Source: Urechis unicinctus
Lineage: Eukaryota; Annelida; Polychaeta; Xenopneusta; Urechidae
Assembly (NCBI GenBank): GCA_034190875.2
Contig: CM067346.1
Location: forward strand, 39,291,691-39,355,690
DNA: 64,000 nucleotides
Direction of reading: 5' to 3'
Made by a program: the position numbers and the translations under genes. The number at the start of each line of letters is the position of its first letter. Within the stretch, counting starts at the first letter, position 1. Below the pieces are notes generated by a model. It was not told where the DNA came from, searched no databases, and worked only from the letters and a program-made list of their open reading frames with translations. Shown piece after piece: positions 42,801-55,454 of this stretch.

Positions 42801-44395
42801 GTCGGTCAAGTTCACACGTTAACGCCCAAGTCCCGATGACGACCAGTGGAGAAGCGATGAGGCGCGAGATAAAAAGTTGGGATGGGCGATGTTGGGGTTC
42901 ACTCACGGTCGCTGCATCTTATTGCACAGTCAATAGATTAACTGAAACCAGATATTAGACGCAAATAAATACAGTGGTTCGGCGGTTGACAAGTCGTGAG
43001 GTTACTTGACATTGAAACACACAATGCCTAAGGCGGATCTACGCCGCTGATCACAAGCGAACTTACGCGGTATAGGTGAGTTGTTCCTCTGACGCGCATG
43101 CGTTTACTGCAGGCTTTTCATTCCCTTTGCTCGCACGGGAGATTTTCAAATTCAGAAATCAATATGAAATTCAGCGCGCCGGTTCTGTCGCGGAGATGTT
43201 GCATATGTTGAGCGCACGCAGTGGACGTGGACGAAGCACTCAGCTGCTCAGTGGCAGAGGCATACTTGTTATCTGGCCGGAACATGGCGCGTCACTGTCG
43301 GACTGTTTTCCGGTCAACGATCTGTTAGAGCAACATTGACCTAGAGTTCAATCTTTAAGAGAGACTACGGCTATTTTTGGTAGCGCCATAATGGATCTCA
43401 ATTTCAGCGAGTTGTTTACCATGGAGTTATTTTTCAGATGTCGTGGTATTACATTGAAAAGCGCGTTTGTGCATTTCATGGCTTTTACGTTCTATCAAGA
43501 TGCAGTGAAAGTATAACCTAAAAAATGTCCAATTACGCCTTTGATTTAAACTGCCGTAAAACGGCGTCTTCCCCTTCAGATCCCGTCATATCTCGCGTCG
43601 ACATGAACATGCGTGTGAAACGGCAGCTGGCAGCCTGAGCTCCCAATCGATATAGCAGCGAAGCCCTCTGTCAGAGTCATGCACCCTTACTGTCATAGCG
43701 ACCGTCATCGCTATAAAAGTTTTACGCAATACTGCCGAGAAGAAATATTAATCGAACATTGTATAAATTGTATAGAGGGAAAACGATGGAATCCATCAGA
43801 CTGTGTTCATACTTTAGCTGGGCCTTGGGACGATGAAACAGTGAGGCGGCTAGTGATTGTTTAATATGATGACTCTGTTGACCAAGGCGTGATGCGTGGT
43901 AGGTAGTGTTGGGGGAGGGGGATGTCATTCATAAAATTACTTTGACTCGGGAATGTCAATTGCATCTACGTTGATGCTGGCACTGCCACGTCAATATCAG
44001 TCTCTCCAGCACGACACAAAATGGCGGATAATACCACAGTCGCTCGGATCGCAATGTCAGGATTCACAGACAGGGGATTCGGATAATGAACGTGGAATGA
44101 TCCCATGGGATAATTCATTAATCCTGCGAGATAAAATAATTATTCTCGCATTGTAATAGCCCTGTAACCATACCTATCATTCACTTCACCAGACTTAGAG
44201 GTCGATTGTCGGTCTAGCGTGGCAATTGAATGAGAGACCGCGAGTTTTAATCCGCTACGCGGTAGCACGGAGCAATGTGGTCCCTCGCCCGCTTCCGGTG
44301 GTCATATACGAGCGGTTTACATAGAAGATTGCGCAGCGTCCTACGTTATTTTTGATCGAACCTTTTGAGTTATATAGTTGATAACATTTAGGAAA
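42801..44395. other. LAMP upstream region; no second gene recognised
   Basis: CpG-richer than average between 42800 and 43350, consistent with a promoter. An AAAATGGCGG motif (YY1-like) lies at about 44018. The frames at 43076-43339 and 43679-43864 have no recognisable content. Confidence 0.45.
43094..43102. promoter_or_regulatory. NRF1-like palindrome GCGCATGCG
   Basis: Nine of ten positions of the NRF1 consensus GCGCATGCGC, in CpG-rich DNA about 295 bp before the LAMP start codon. It is a plausible element of the LAMP promoter, shown only by sequence. Confidence 0.4.
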
Positions 44396-45610
44396 ATCAT
44401 CACTCATTGATAAGTACGGTCGTCTGACCTTACAACAATTGAAAATAAAGCTGAAGAAGCTGAACCTGAAGCTGAGGTCAGCAACTTCTTGGAATGGCCA
44501 TACAGTTACCGCTCAATGCCAGACTACACCTCATCTTTCATGAACAAATGTGTCAAATTCGCATCCACATCCACCTGCCGCCCCGGGGGGGGCACTTAAT
44601 GGTATAGAGGTAGTACATATGTGCCGCGCGACGGGGTATGTTTTTTCGGCCTCTTGACTTGTACGACGGGTTTTTTGGCCTCATACTTGTACGACGGGGT
44701 ATGTTTTTGAGCTTCAATCTGTACGAGGGGTTATACATTCGCATAATACCTTGTACGACGGGGTATGCTTTTGGCCATTTTGACCTTGTACGACGGGTAC
44801 GGGTTTTCGAGGTCCCGCGGCACACCCCTATCCAGAATAAGGCCAAGTGCCCCCCCCCCCCCCCGGGCCTGCCGCATGCCTACCTCGCAGCTCCCCCCCC
44901 CCCCACACCAAACAAATATGGAATTGCAAATGACCACGATTTCTTAAAAATTTCTCTACAAGATGAATTCCTTCAGCATAAAGGCCTCATCCACATAATA
45001 GAAACTCAATGCCAAGAGGTGAGGGACAAAACTCTGGGACAAGCCAGTAATAATGTTTGGCAAAGTCACTGACCCGCGTCAGTCAGATTCGTGTCAAAGC
45101 CATAAACCACCATTCTCCATAGCGAGGCTGGAGAATGATAAACCACGGCATCCATAATGAGCCTGTGGCTTTTAGGAAATATGCCGGGTTGGCTGGGGTC
45201 GAAGTAGAACCATATCGGATTGTGGTGCCCCAAACTCACCCTGCCTAGCATGCTCAACAGATAGTGTTGTGTCTGATGACCTGATAGTTGAGGTCAAGTG
45301 CCCCTACAGTACCATGGACAAGCCTGTCACTCCCGTCTCGGTGCCATACCTGGTCATTGTGAACATTCAGCTGACCCTCATCAGCCAACATGACTACTTT
45401 TACCAGATTTAGGACCAGATGTTTTGTGCAAACAGTCGACTTTGTCACCTTGTGGAGATTTTTCCAGTGACACGTGACAATGACTTTATTTCTGCTATGG
45501 TTGCAAAGTTAGAGGGTTTTCTTCGGGGACTCCTTCAAAGATGCTGGGCTCGATTCCATGTGTTTTCAACAGTTCTGTTACTGAGTTTGTGTAGTCTTGT
45601 GCACTGATTT
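44396..45610 (+). pseudogene. YqaJ-like nuclease (viral recombinase family) pseudogene
   Basis: The C-terminal half is clear: HGIHNEPVAFRKYAGLAGVE (about 45145) followed by the catalytic VEVKCPYS (about 45290), TPVSVPYLV, ISQHDYFYQI and DQMFCANSRLCHLVEIF, ending FISAMVAKLEGF. A TAG interrupts it at 45410, and the segment with the D of the nuclease site is damaged near 45230. Before it, RDKTLGQASNNVW (45030) fits the start of the domain. Further upstream KYGRLTLQQLKIKLKKLNL (44415) may be a SAP domain. The MITE at 44582-44867 splits these parts. Such genes are multicopy in many marine invertebrates. YqaJ relatives act as exonucleases in recombination. Confidence 0.68.
44582..44867 (+). mobile_element. 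MITE-like element with internal minisatellite (copy 2), 8-bp TSD
   Basis: 286 bp bounded by CCCGGGGGGGGCACTT and AAGTG, a C run and CCCGGG. The 8-mer CCTGCCGC flanks it directly on both sides (44574-44581 and 44868-44875). Inside, TTGTACGACGGG recurs at roughly 30-40-bp intervals with CTTTTGGCC-type phrases. No coding capacity. An 8-bp target duplication points to hAT-like transposition, but the termini are not typical hAT ends. Confidence 0.8.
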
Positions 45611-47318
45611 CAAGGTATTATCGCTCACGTATTGAGCTCAATACAATAAAAAGTACGCATTTAACAGCATAATAAACGTAACCATTAGATTTGTCTTTGT
45701 TCACTCAACGAATACCAAGAATATTTTTATGTGAATATTTCACAAATTTCAAGAGATTAAAAAATATATGTCGAAGTTCCAAGCCGAAAATATGGCGTCT
45801 CGATGCGGAATAAACACTTGCAAACTTTAATCGAATAAAACATAATGATTACCCCAAAAAGGAAACTATGATAATCAGCGTGTTTATTGATATGTAATTA
45901 ATCACCTCGTCGAGCAAATCCATCAGGTTTGGTGATACTGGTGAAAGTTTTCGAAAAAGAAAATGAAGTTTCTCGCACAGCAGCTAACGCCTCAGCTTGC
46001 CAAAATGAAATGTGAGCGAGACACAGATATCGTGGCGTTCTCGCCAAGGCAGGCACTGCGCGCGAGATCTCTTTGATCTTGGCGTCGTTTCTACTCCTGC
46101 TATTGGTTATAACTCCTTGTCTCAGTGGATCAAAATGGAAACGGATATTTTGTTTTTACGCGTTAACCGTGAAGTAAGCGCATTAAGGCGATAACTTCCG
46201 ATCGAGCATGGGACCGCATTGCTCTGTGCTGCCACCTCTCGGAGAAAACGGCAACGCGGCCTCTCATTATATCACAGTGCGATTTCATTTCTTCCCGAAA
46301 GAATCCGCATTTGAGACCAATTCTCTGCTAAACACGCAGGTCAATGTTTGTTTTGTTTATTATATCGCCTTAGTTAATACACCGTCATAGTTCACAATAC
46401 ATGTGTGGATGTCGCCGCTCCGCGCTCGGAGGCCTGGCATCGGGAAACGAGAGTCTGGGAGTGAGACTTGAGAACGTGCCAGTAATGGGGTGTGGTGTTA
46501 CTGCAACCGGAAAGTTGTCTCCCGACACGCAAAAATAAAGCAAAATGTTTGTCTAATTGGTTGAGGTTAGCTAAGAATACTTTTGTTGCGTCCATTCTTA
46601 GGTTTCAGTTATGGCCGGGTAAGCTTATAATATTTTCGACAAATATAGAAAATCTAAATCAGATCATTGATGAATATCAACGTGTTTCATAATCAACCAA
46701 TAAACTTCATATGACAGTGGATTTAGAGAGCGGGGAAGCACATATGCATAATTACTCTTTTTACAAGTCGCTATCCAATATGTAACCGTGTTTGTTCTGC
46801 CAATAAGGCTAATATTGATCGTGAGACATTTGGCAAATAGCTCGCGTGGTATCGTCAGATAGCTCTCCTATACATTGCGCAATACGATATCGTACCGTTC
46901 ATTCTAAAGGGCCACCCCAGACGCGGTCATGCAATACCCCCATCTCCGTATATCATATCACCAACTTAGACAAACCCTTTCTTTTTATCAATAACTCGTT
47001 TCCATCTGCCATTCTATAAACTGCACCTACTGTTGATCTGCTGCCCACGCTTCCCGCCCGCTAGCCTCACCGACTGTCCCGCAAACGGGCGCTTGGGATA
47101 GACGATTATGATCCCGACAGTATGAACGGTCTCCCCCCATCGCCGATGGTACCACATGTTCATGTAGGCAGGATATGCTCATGAGGGCGAGATATACCAA
47201 TTCACTTGATAATTTCAATCACTGTTGATAGTTTGCTTGCTTTATGTCTTATACTTTAAATTCTAGGCTTTCCTTGTTTTTATGCTACTTCGTTGCTGTA
47301 CTATTCCTCGCTGCTTGT
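45611..47318. other. No gene recognised
   Basis: Alternating AT-rich and CpG-containing sequence. Around 46010-46260 CpG density rises with an inverted CCAAT box, which could be a promoter, but no coding exon can be assigned. Confidence 0.5.
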
Positions 47319-47743
47319 TGTTACTGGAGTAGGGACTAGACAGAGAAATAATACGAGTCCAGGAGTAGAGTTCCTTTTAGGGTTTATTTAAGTTTCAGCA
47401 ATGAAGCTTCCCTGGAATCTCGGACTGAATCTTGCCGCTAACTAGAAGAATCTCTCTTTTTCTTGACTGACCCATATATGGCCCTTATAAAGGGTCCCCG
47501 GTCAACTGGCTTGCTTTCCCGCGACCCTTGACCGGTCCACACGATAGGCCAGGCTAAATAATCCCGACGGGACACGACGGGTCCACTTGGAGGGTGGACC
47601 CGCTTGCAGTCAAGGCTATAAGGATTGCTATCAGGGCTACACCCCTCCCCCACCAAGTGGTCGGATGCAACCCGGGCTGACGTGCTGATAATTAAGGAGG
47701 GGAGGCTTTTTAAAAACGTATGAGCTAGAATAGTATTATTACA
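47319..47743 (-). mobile_element. Solo LTR-like block, antisense
   Basis: On the minus strand it runs from TGTAATAAT to CCAGTAACA (TGT...ACA borders, 425 bp). A TATA-like CCTTTATAAGG lies near 47485 and AATAAA near 47385, in the order expected for an LTR. No internal retroelement sequence adjoins it and no target duplication is evident. Not similar by eye to the LTR at 19721-20209. Confidence 0.5.
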
Positions 47744-49719
<1,976 letters not shown>

Positions 49720-49890
49720 AGTAGTATACATGGTGGGGGTTCTGGCGCAGAACCACCACCATCCATACTACTCACCCTTTGGCAGCTTATACAAGATTTT
49801 TGCTCAACCTAAGGGCGTCTCGGACCCGACCCAGCAAACGGGGCCGAGGTGCTAGTTTGTAGGTAAACTAGTGTGCCCATAGGCCAAGGT
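49720..49890 (+). repeat. Polinton left TIR with terminal palindrome
   Basis: 171 bp, about 85-90 % identical by eye to the reverse complement of 60107-60277. Positions 49721-49771 form an imperfect palindrome: GTAGTATACATGGTGG and GGTTCTG on one arm pair with CAGAACC and CCACCATCCATACTAC on the other, with three mismatches and a GCGC-type centre. Confidence 0.93.
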
Positions 49891-50395
49891 ATTCGTGGCT
49901 ATCCACCTCTTTGAATCAAAGGGAGAGAGTGACACCTTGTTGACGTGGAGCCCATATAACTTATGAACACCACTGGGTAGCATGTTCATTCCGTGACGGA
50001 ACTGCTTATTGGTGAACAGAGACTCCATGTACTGTGCGTGGCGTAGGTGTTTTTTAACCACAACCTTCTTCACTCCCTTAGCCCTTTTAATCTCACCCTC
50101 GTCAGACATCAGGATCGAGTACAGCTGGGCGCAGACCAACATACTCCTTGATAGGCACACCGGCACACTCATCTTTCATCTTCCCTAGCACCTTCTTGTT
50201 TACGTTACTGATCAAGGGATGGGAAGGATCATAATTGCTGGTATCAAAGAGGTCACTATCTTCTTTCATGTCTGCATACACTTCAGCTGTGCGGATCTCC
50301 AGAAGCAGCAAGTCCGTGTCTGTGTATAGCAAGGTCGCCACCATATCTAGACTTCATTGTGTTATGATAGAAGTCGTACATCAGGTGCTTGGATA
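49852..50395 (-). pseudogene. Polinton DNA polymerase B, C-terminal remnant
   Basis: About 180 codons in two frames: the palm motif [10 protein letters not shown] (the serine of DTDS changed to leucine), [49 protein letters not shown] and the ending NTLAYGH. The stop codon lies inside the TIR. Everything N-terminal of motif C is missing: at about 50396 the sequence jumps to unrelated DNA. Compared with 18290-19372 it is shorter. Confidence 0.88.
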
Positions 50396-50483
50396 GCTAA
50401 GCAGTCAAAACTTTATGCATCTTCCGACGCATGCCCTTAAAGAACATCATCATCTCCCATCCACGCAAATAGTTTTTAACAGC

Positions 50484-50777
50484 TCACTTAGTCTTCTTGA
50501 ACTCAAGACGTGGTGTGGGAACTGGGGACTGGGTTGCGGGGAGTGGGGTGCGCGAAGTGGGGACTGGTGTGTGCAGTGCGGGTGTGCACGGGGTGGGGAC
50601 AGGGGTTCGGGCCACCCCAGCCTTTATTCTAGCAAATATCTCATTGTATACGCGGTCAAATTCATTACGCTCTTCAAGTGCTTGGAGTGCAACCTTAGAG
50701 AGTGGGTAAGGTGGTTTAAAACCGTGAATTGAAACATAATCGTTTTTGGCTTTACGTGCTCGCATATTGTGAGTCAT
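50484..50777 (-). CDS. Small Polinton protein with Thr/Pro repeat tail
   Basis: 97 codons. A basic start (MTHNMRARKAKNDYVSIHGF) and a helical middle (EERNEFDRVYNEIFARIKAG) are followed by a VPTP-type repeat (TPVPTP, PLPATQSPVPTP). The DNA of the tail is a short GC-rich minisatellite. The homologous copy at 33447 has lost the tail. Unknown function. Confidence 0.5.
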   Translation of the reverse strand: MTHNMRARKAKNDYVSIHGFKPPYPLSKVALQALEERNEFDRVYNEIFARIKAGVARTPVPTPCTPALHTPVPTSRTPLPATQSPVPTPRLEFKKTK

Positions 50778-50929
50778 GTTTACTATGCATATCCATATCT
50801 CTAAAAGGAAATTTTATGATACATAAAAGACAACGACTATACAGCGAGCGGACTTTGACCATGTTGACAGTGCCACAGGATTTCTACTTTTACACAGTGG
50901 AAAATCTCTGCTCTTTTTTAGGCTCAGTG

Positions 50930-51175
50930 GCACCGGCTGGTGAGTCAGTGTCCCCGGCTATAGGCTGTTGTCAAGCAATTTTTTTCTTATGGTAAACACG
51001 CCTGTGGTCGACTTTATCGATCCCACAATCCATACACAATCCTACGTTATTTCTTATTCCCTTCTGACGACCTGTACAAAGAAGATTAATGACTATGTTT
51101 TATCTTATATCTGTGTAAGTTACAAAACTCTTGCGTACAGGGCCTGTTACAGGGGTCTTTCTTTCCCAGTACTAT
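50930..51175 (-). pseudogene. Small Cys-rich (zinc-ribbon-like) Polinton protein, broken
   Basis: Matches the open gene at 33710-33961: CNRPCTQEFCNLHRYK near 51110, then CMDCGIDKVDHR near 51030. A shift in the middle and a stop in the C-terminal part inactivate it. Confidence 0.6.
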
Positions 51176-51231
51176 CCATGGGCATTTATTTTCAAATACT
51201 ACCATTGTTATGTATATAGATATCTATTTGG

Positions 51232-52204
51232 TTAATTGAGAATACCGTCTGGTGGCAACTGGTTATCAGACGGTACCACAAGTAACTCCTCCTTTACAAA
51301 GCCACGGAGTGGTCCATCTAACAAATAGTATAATACAGGCTCACCAGATTTAGTGACAGAGCGTCCAATCCTGTAAACATTGAGTGACCAACCACACAGG
51401 GTCAGTTGCCCGACGCTGGTGGTCTTGCTCTACCTCACCAGGCTGGTAGAGGTAGCCAATGCCAACACCAGATGGATGCTTTTGCTCTTTGACCACAGCG
51501 GATGCCCCAGTATGACAGAAGAGCGCTTTTGTGCAACTTGATTTGCCTCTATAGCATCTTTAGGTTTTTTCTGGTCAAGTGGGTTGCCTAATTATTTATC
51601 GCAGAGACTACAGCCTGCAGTCGAAAAACCAACTCAGTTGATCGTTTTCCAGTATCCCTTTAATCTACGGCATAATGGTGTCCAAAGAGTTGTTCAGAAA
51701 GTGTTCGGTTAAAGCATTCTACTATAGCCTGGTCTCGATGGATATTCACACGGCCACGCCTGACTGATACTCCATGTTTTGCTAGCAGCTGATTCACTGC
51801 TCCCATCAGCTCCCTTCCGGGGTTGACCTGAAGGAGTTTAGGCCAATGCAGCGGTCCTCGCTTGTATATCCTTTCGAGTGCACTGCGACCGCTTTAGCCT
51901 CTTTTGTAGTCAATGGCTCAGCTGCTTTGTAGCGTGAGGCCACATCCACCACCGTTAGGGCATACTTGTAAGTCTGACGCTTCGCAACATCATGAGGAAG
52001 AAATAAGAGATTGGCTTGGTGAACCCCATTAGGCTCAGACACATCAAATTTTGGTCTGGGAATGTGTTTGGCATTGGCAGGTAGATTTGCCATATAGCTT
52101 GCTTTGTTAGCCACCACCTGACAACTTCCTTCTGTTACAAGCTTTTTGATAGCTGTAATGCCTTTCTAGTAGTTGACGTAGATCTTTTGCATGCGACGAT
52201 CCAT
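51232..52204 (-). pseudogene. Retroviral-type integrase (Polinton), broken
   Basis: Start codon at 52204 (MDRRMQKIYVNY, then a TAG). The core is readable with the first catalytic D in TVVDVASRYKAAEPL. The later D and E blocks are shifted (around 51830 and 51720). The C-terminal barrel is intact: GEPVLYYLLDGPLRGFVKEE and LLVVPSDNQLPPDGILN, with stop at 51232. At least four disabling changes. Confidence 0.85.
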
Positions 52205-52309
52205 ATAAATAAACGCTGAGTCTCCAAATGACCTACTTAACAAGCTGTATGAAACCAGTCCAGTTGCAGCCTTTTTTGACCATGTGAGGGCATGTATAAG
52301 TCTGAAAGC

Positions 52310-53160
52310 TGGGGCTCAGAGTCCAGCGGGCAGACAGATTTACCCGTTATCATGTAGCCTCGTCCACATCCCGAAAAGTATGCTGAAAAGTATGCTCGGC
52401 ATGTCCCTGGCAGCGCAGTTGCTCATTGATGAAGTCTAAACACTCATTTCGCTTCTGGCCCATACTGCCTGAGCAGATTGAAGCTGTTTGATTACCATAT
52501 CATGGCGTTAACGTTCCGCGTCCACTTGGCTGCTTCCTAATTTTGCTCCCAGAGAATGCAAGGGCTTTAACAAGAGCACCTCCAACAAGTAACGCAATTG
52601 TGGCTATAACTTCAGTATATCACCTGGTATAATCCCTTGTTTAATTAGCATGTCCTTTGTGGTCATGGCTAGAGCTACATCGGCAACAGCAATAACCGGG
52701 TCGCATGGCGTGAAGTCAAGTTTGGGAACTGCCCACCCAGAGCCATCTTACCGAGCTTGGCATAACCTATTGATATACTGGAAACAACTGCACCGTGGTA
52801 CAGCGCGTTAACGAGCATTTTCCCATCAGTAATTGGTGTTGTCATCTTATTCCATATAAAAAGGATCCTTCAATTGTACGTCCTGAGCAACTAAGGGTTG
52901 CTGACTTTTGTGAGTTACCTGTTTAGGGTGAAGTTTGTACCTGTATCAGTACCACGTTAGTCCAGCCAACCCAACGCCGCCGACAACCAAGTTTGCCAAG
53001 TCCGCCTTTCTGGGGGCCTGCTTGCTTCGTCTTTAGCATTTTCTTAACCACGGCGCGGCCTTAGCCTCACGGAGCTCTCTCAGAAGCTTATACTGATTGG
53101 CTTTTTGAGCTACAGCACTCTTTCGGCCTGCTGCAACCCTTTTAGCTTATATTGTAGGTC
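52310..53160 (-). pseudogene. Polinton gene with one membrane segment, decayed
   Basis: Fragments in several frames between integrase and the 22-bp repeats. One piece (LANLVVGGVGLAGLTWYW, about 52970) looks like a membrane helix. Another near 52450 matches the helical segment at 35100-35345. Original length cannot be given. Function unknown. Confidence 0.4.
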
Positions 53161-53268
53161 GCTCACTGGTCACTGACGTTATCTCTACCGGTGTTGTCTC
53201 CCCTTGATTCATGTTTGTTTCCTCCATGTTTACTTACTAAATTTGTTTGTCGAATTGACAGCTCTTGG

Positions 53269-53355
53269 TAAGCACATGTTATAGCAGAGTTAAGCACATG
53301 TTATAGCAGAGTTAAGCACATGTTTTAGCGGAGTTAAACACATACTATAGCGCGC
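53269..53355. repeat. 22-bp direct repeats (iteron-like)
   Basis: Units TTAAGCACATGTTATAGCAG start at about 53269, 53291, 53313 and 53335 with 22-bp spacing. The last ends in ACATACTATAGCG. A related unit lies near 53452. The array is retained in the other Polinton copy at 35391-35480 although the flanking genes have decayed in both. Confidence 0.85.
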
Positions 53356-53479
53356 AAGGAGTGTTTTCCTCTCCGGCGGTCCCTGCTGATTTGGTGCTTG
53401 TTTTTCCAAATCGACAGTGCTTAACTGTTGTTAAACCCGCGGTTAATGGAGCTAAAAACATACTATAGCGATGATATAG

Positions 53480-53817
53480 CTCACAAGTGGCAGTGCTTAG
53501 CGCGTGTCAAACAAACGGGTCAGTCTCCGGGTCTGTAATTAGCTGTGGCTGGTGTTCTGGTGGGATAGGTAGAAACATACAAGCAATACCTATAGTATAG
53601 CAGTAGCACTGCCTGGCCTAGAGTCTGTGTCATGCTAGCGCCCAGCTGAGCCACTTATTTCACATACAGCTTTTTGATCTTTTTGTCAGACATTAATTCA
53701 ACCTGGTCAATTGTAAGGCACTGCTCACCAAGGAACTGACGGGCCTGACCCCCGGCTATGACAGCAGCAAGCCTATCCCTCTTAGAACTGGACCCAGACA
53801 CTTTGCTGCCCATGGAG
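53480..53817 (-). pseudogene. Small Polinton gene next to ATPase
   Basis: Begins near MGSKVSGSSSKRDRLAAVIA and continues GGQARQFLGEQCLTIDQVEL, then MSDKKIKKLYVK, where a stop follows. Homologous sequence resumes towards 53500. A deletion has fused its start to the truncated ATPase, giving one open frame over 53655-53981. Function unknown. Confidence 0.5.
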
Positions 53818-54189
53818 GCAGCTAAAGTCCAGTCTCTCTTCTTGGTTAGGGCCTTTGTTGCCGAACAGTCATCAATGATGTACAGGGTAGGCTCGCCCTT
53901 AAAACAATGATAGAAAGCCCTCAAGTGGTTATGGAGCTGCTCCCCTGGATCAACGACGTAGACATCTGAATCATCCCACACCCATGACCACAGCTTCGTT
54001 GACCACAGCCTCGTTGAAACGTATGGTAGGGCAGATGATTACAACATGCTTAAAGGAACCGAAAAAAGGCCCTTCAAGTAGGTCGAGGATGAATACGGTT
54101 TTCCTGCATTCTGTCTGCCCACAAACAATAGCAGAACAGGGACCATCTGGAAATGTAAATGTAGTAGAATGCGCTGTCGAACCTGTCAT
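53818..54189 (-). pseudogene. Genome-packaging ATPase (FtsK/HerA-like), C-terminus deleted
   Basis: N-terminal half from 54189: MTGSTAHSTTFTFPDGP, the Walker A position GQTECRKT, then FKHVVIICPTIRFNE. A frame change near 53980 leads to WDDSDVYVVDPGEQ and the Walker B LYIIDDCSATKAL. The last third, still present in the copy at 36138-36341, is deleted and replaced by the neighbouring gene. The start overlaps the end of the capsid gene, as is common in compact viral-type genomes. Confidence 0.85.
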
Positions 54190-55425
54190 CCTTTATGTTA
54201 AGCTGTGCATCCATAAGAATATACATATAGACGTTCAATGCACCGGCCACCTGTGCTCTTTTTGCGATCTGAATGGTGACACCCTCAGACGTATTCTCCA
54301 CGGGCCTGCCACTATTTAGCAGCTGGTCGTCATCACTCAACCTTAAGTCGAGCCACAGAGCTTACTTACTGGTTAGCTACTCTTCTAGGGAAACGTCCGA
54401 CAATGACAAGTCTTTTACAGCTATTGCTACACTGAGGACTCATTTACTCGTTGCTGAAAAGGCTTTCTTCACCTCATCCCACTGCTGGTAGCCACGCATG
54501 CCCTGGGCATAGAGTTGGTTAGAGATGCCTTCAATGGTCACCTCAACTTTCGTAATCTTTGGGTTGTAGAACGACTTCCTGGCGAATGAGCATTGGCTGG
54601 GTCTTCAAAGAGCTGTAGGATGCCCTTCATGCTGCGAGCCTGCAATTTCAGGTTGATGTTCCGCAGTGTATCTCTTTTATTGTATGCAAGCTTCCTGTGA
54701 TGAAGCACACGCTCATACAGAATTGCAAGTCGGCCTGTGTACTGGGTGCGTATCTTACGGGCCAACTCTGGTTGGGTAACCATGTCATACTCTAAGGAGA
54801 TGCCATCAATTTTGAAGCTGGCGTGGGTGTCGCCTGTTGTTGTTGTTGAATGTGAGCTCGTATTCTGTCACTTAGCGCACTCTGGTAGAATGGCATGTGG
54901 CTCTCGAGGAGTTCAAAGTCAAGCCGAACGTAGAACATGTTACCATAGACATCGGCTATGGCCTTGTCCTCTCCCTCGGCCTCATTCTTGCCTCCTGCCC
55001 CCACTTGTATCTTAGTTGCGTTTCTGTCATCTGATGTGTCAATGCCCTGATACTGAACCCTGTCTCTCCTGTGCAGTCTGCCACAAGTCGTGATAACAAT
55101 GATACACATCGCTATCATCAATAGACATGACTTCATTGCCAGAAATCTTGATTGTCATTTTCTTAACCACGGCGCGACCCAGGCTTTGCACAACACTGTG
55201 GTTAGCATCAGTCGAAGTCAGCATGATTGTAAAGGCCAGCCATTCTGTCCCTGGCACAATGACGTTCTCTGCGCCTAGGTTGGGGAAGTGAACCAGCAGT
55301 TGTTGGTTCTGGTCAATAGTGCTTGGATTGTTTGTAATAACTACAGACTGTCACATGCCCTTTACCCCGATGGGTTCGCGTATCCCGCGATTTGGATTTA
55401 GTTTGCGTCCATAAGTACTGGACAT
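54170..55425 (-). pseudogene. Major capsid protein, double jelly roll (Polinton), broken
   Basis: Start codon at 55425, reading MSSTYGRKLNPNRG. The same blocks as in the copy at 36680-37954 follow: NPSTIDQNQQLLVHFPNLG, GTEWLAFTIMLTS, ISGNEVMSIDDSDVYHCYHD, DFELLESHMPFYQSALSD, IRTQYTGRLAILYERVLHHR, QLYAQGMRGYQQWDEV, NTSEGVTIQI and GALNVYMYILMDAQLN. Five or so frame changes separate them. Some lesions are shared with the other copy and some are private, so the two copies decayed mostly independently. Confidence 0.88.
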
Positions 55426-55454
55426 GTTGAATGCTTATTAACAATTATATCTTG

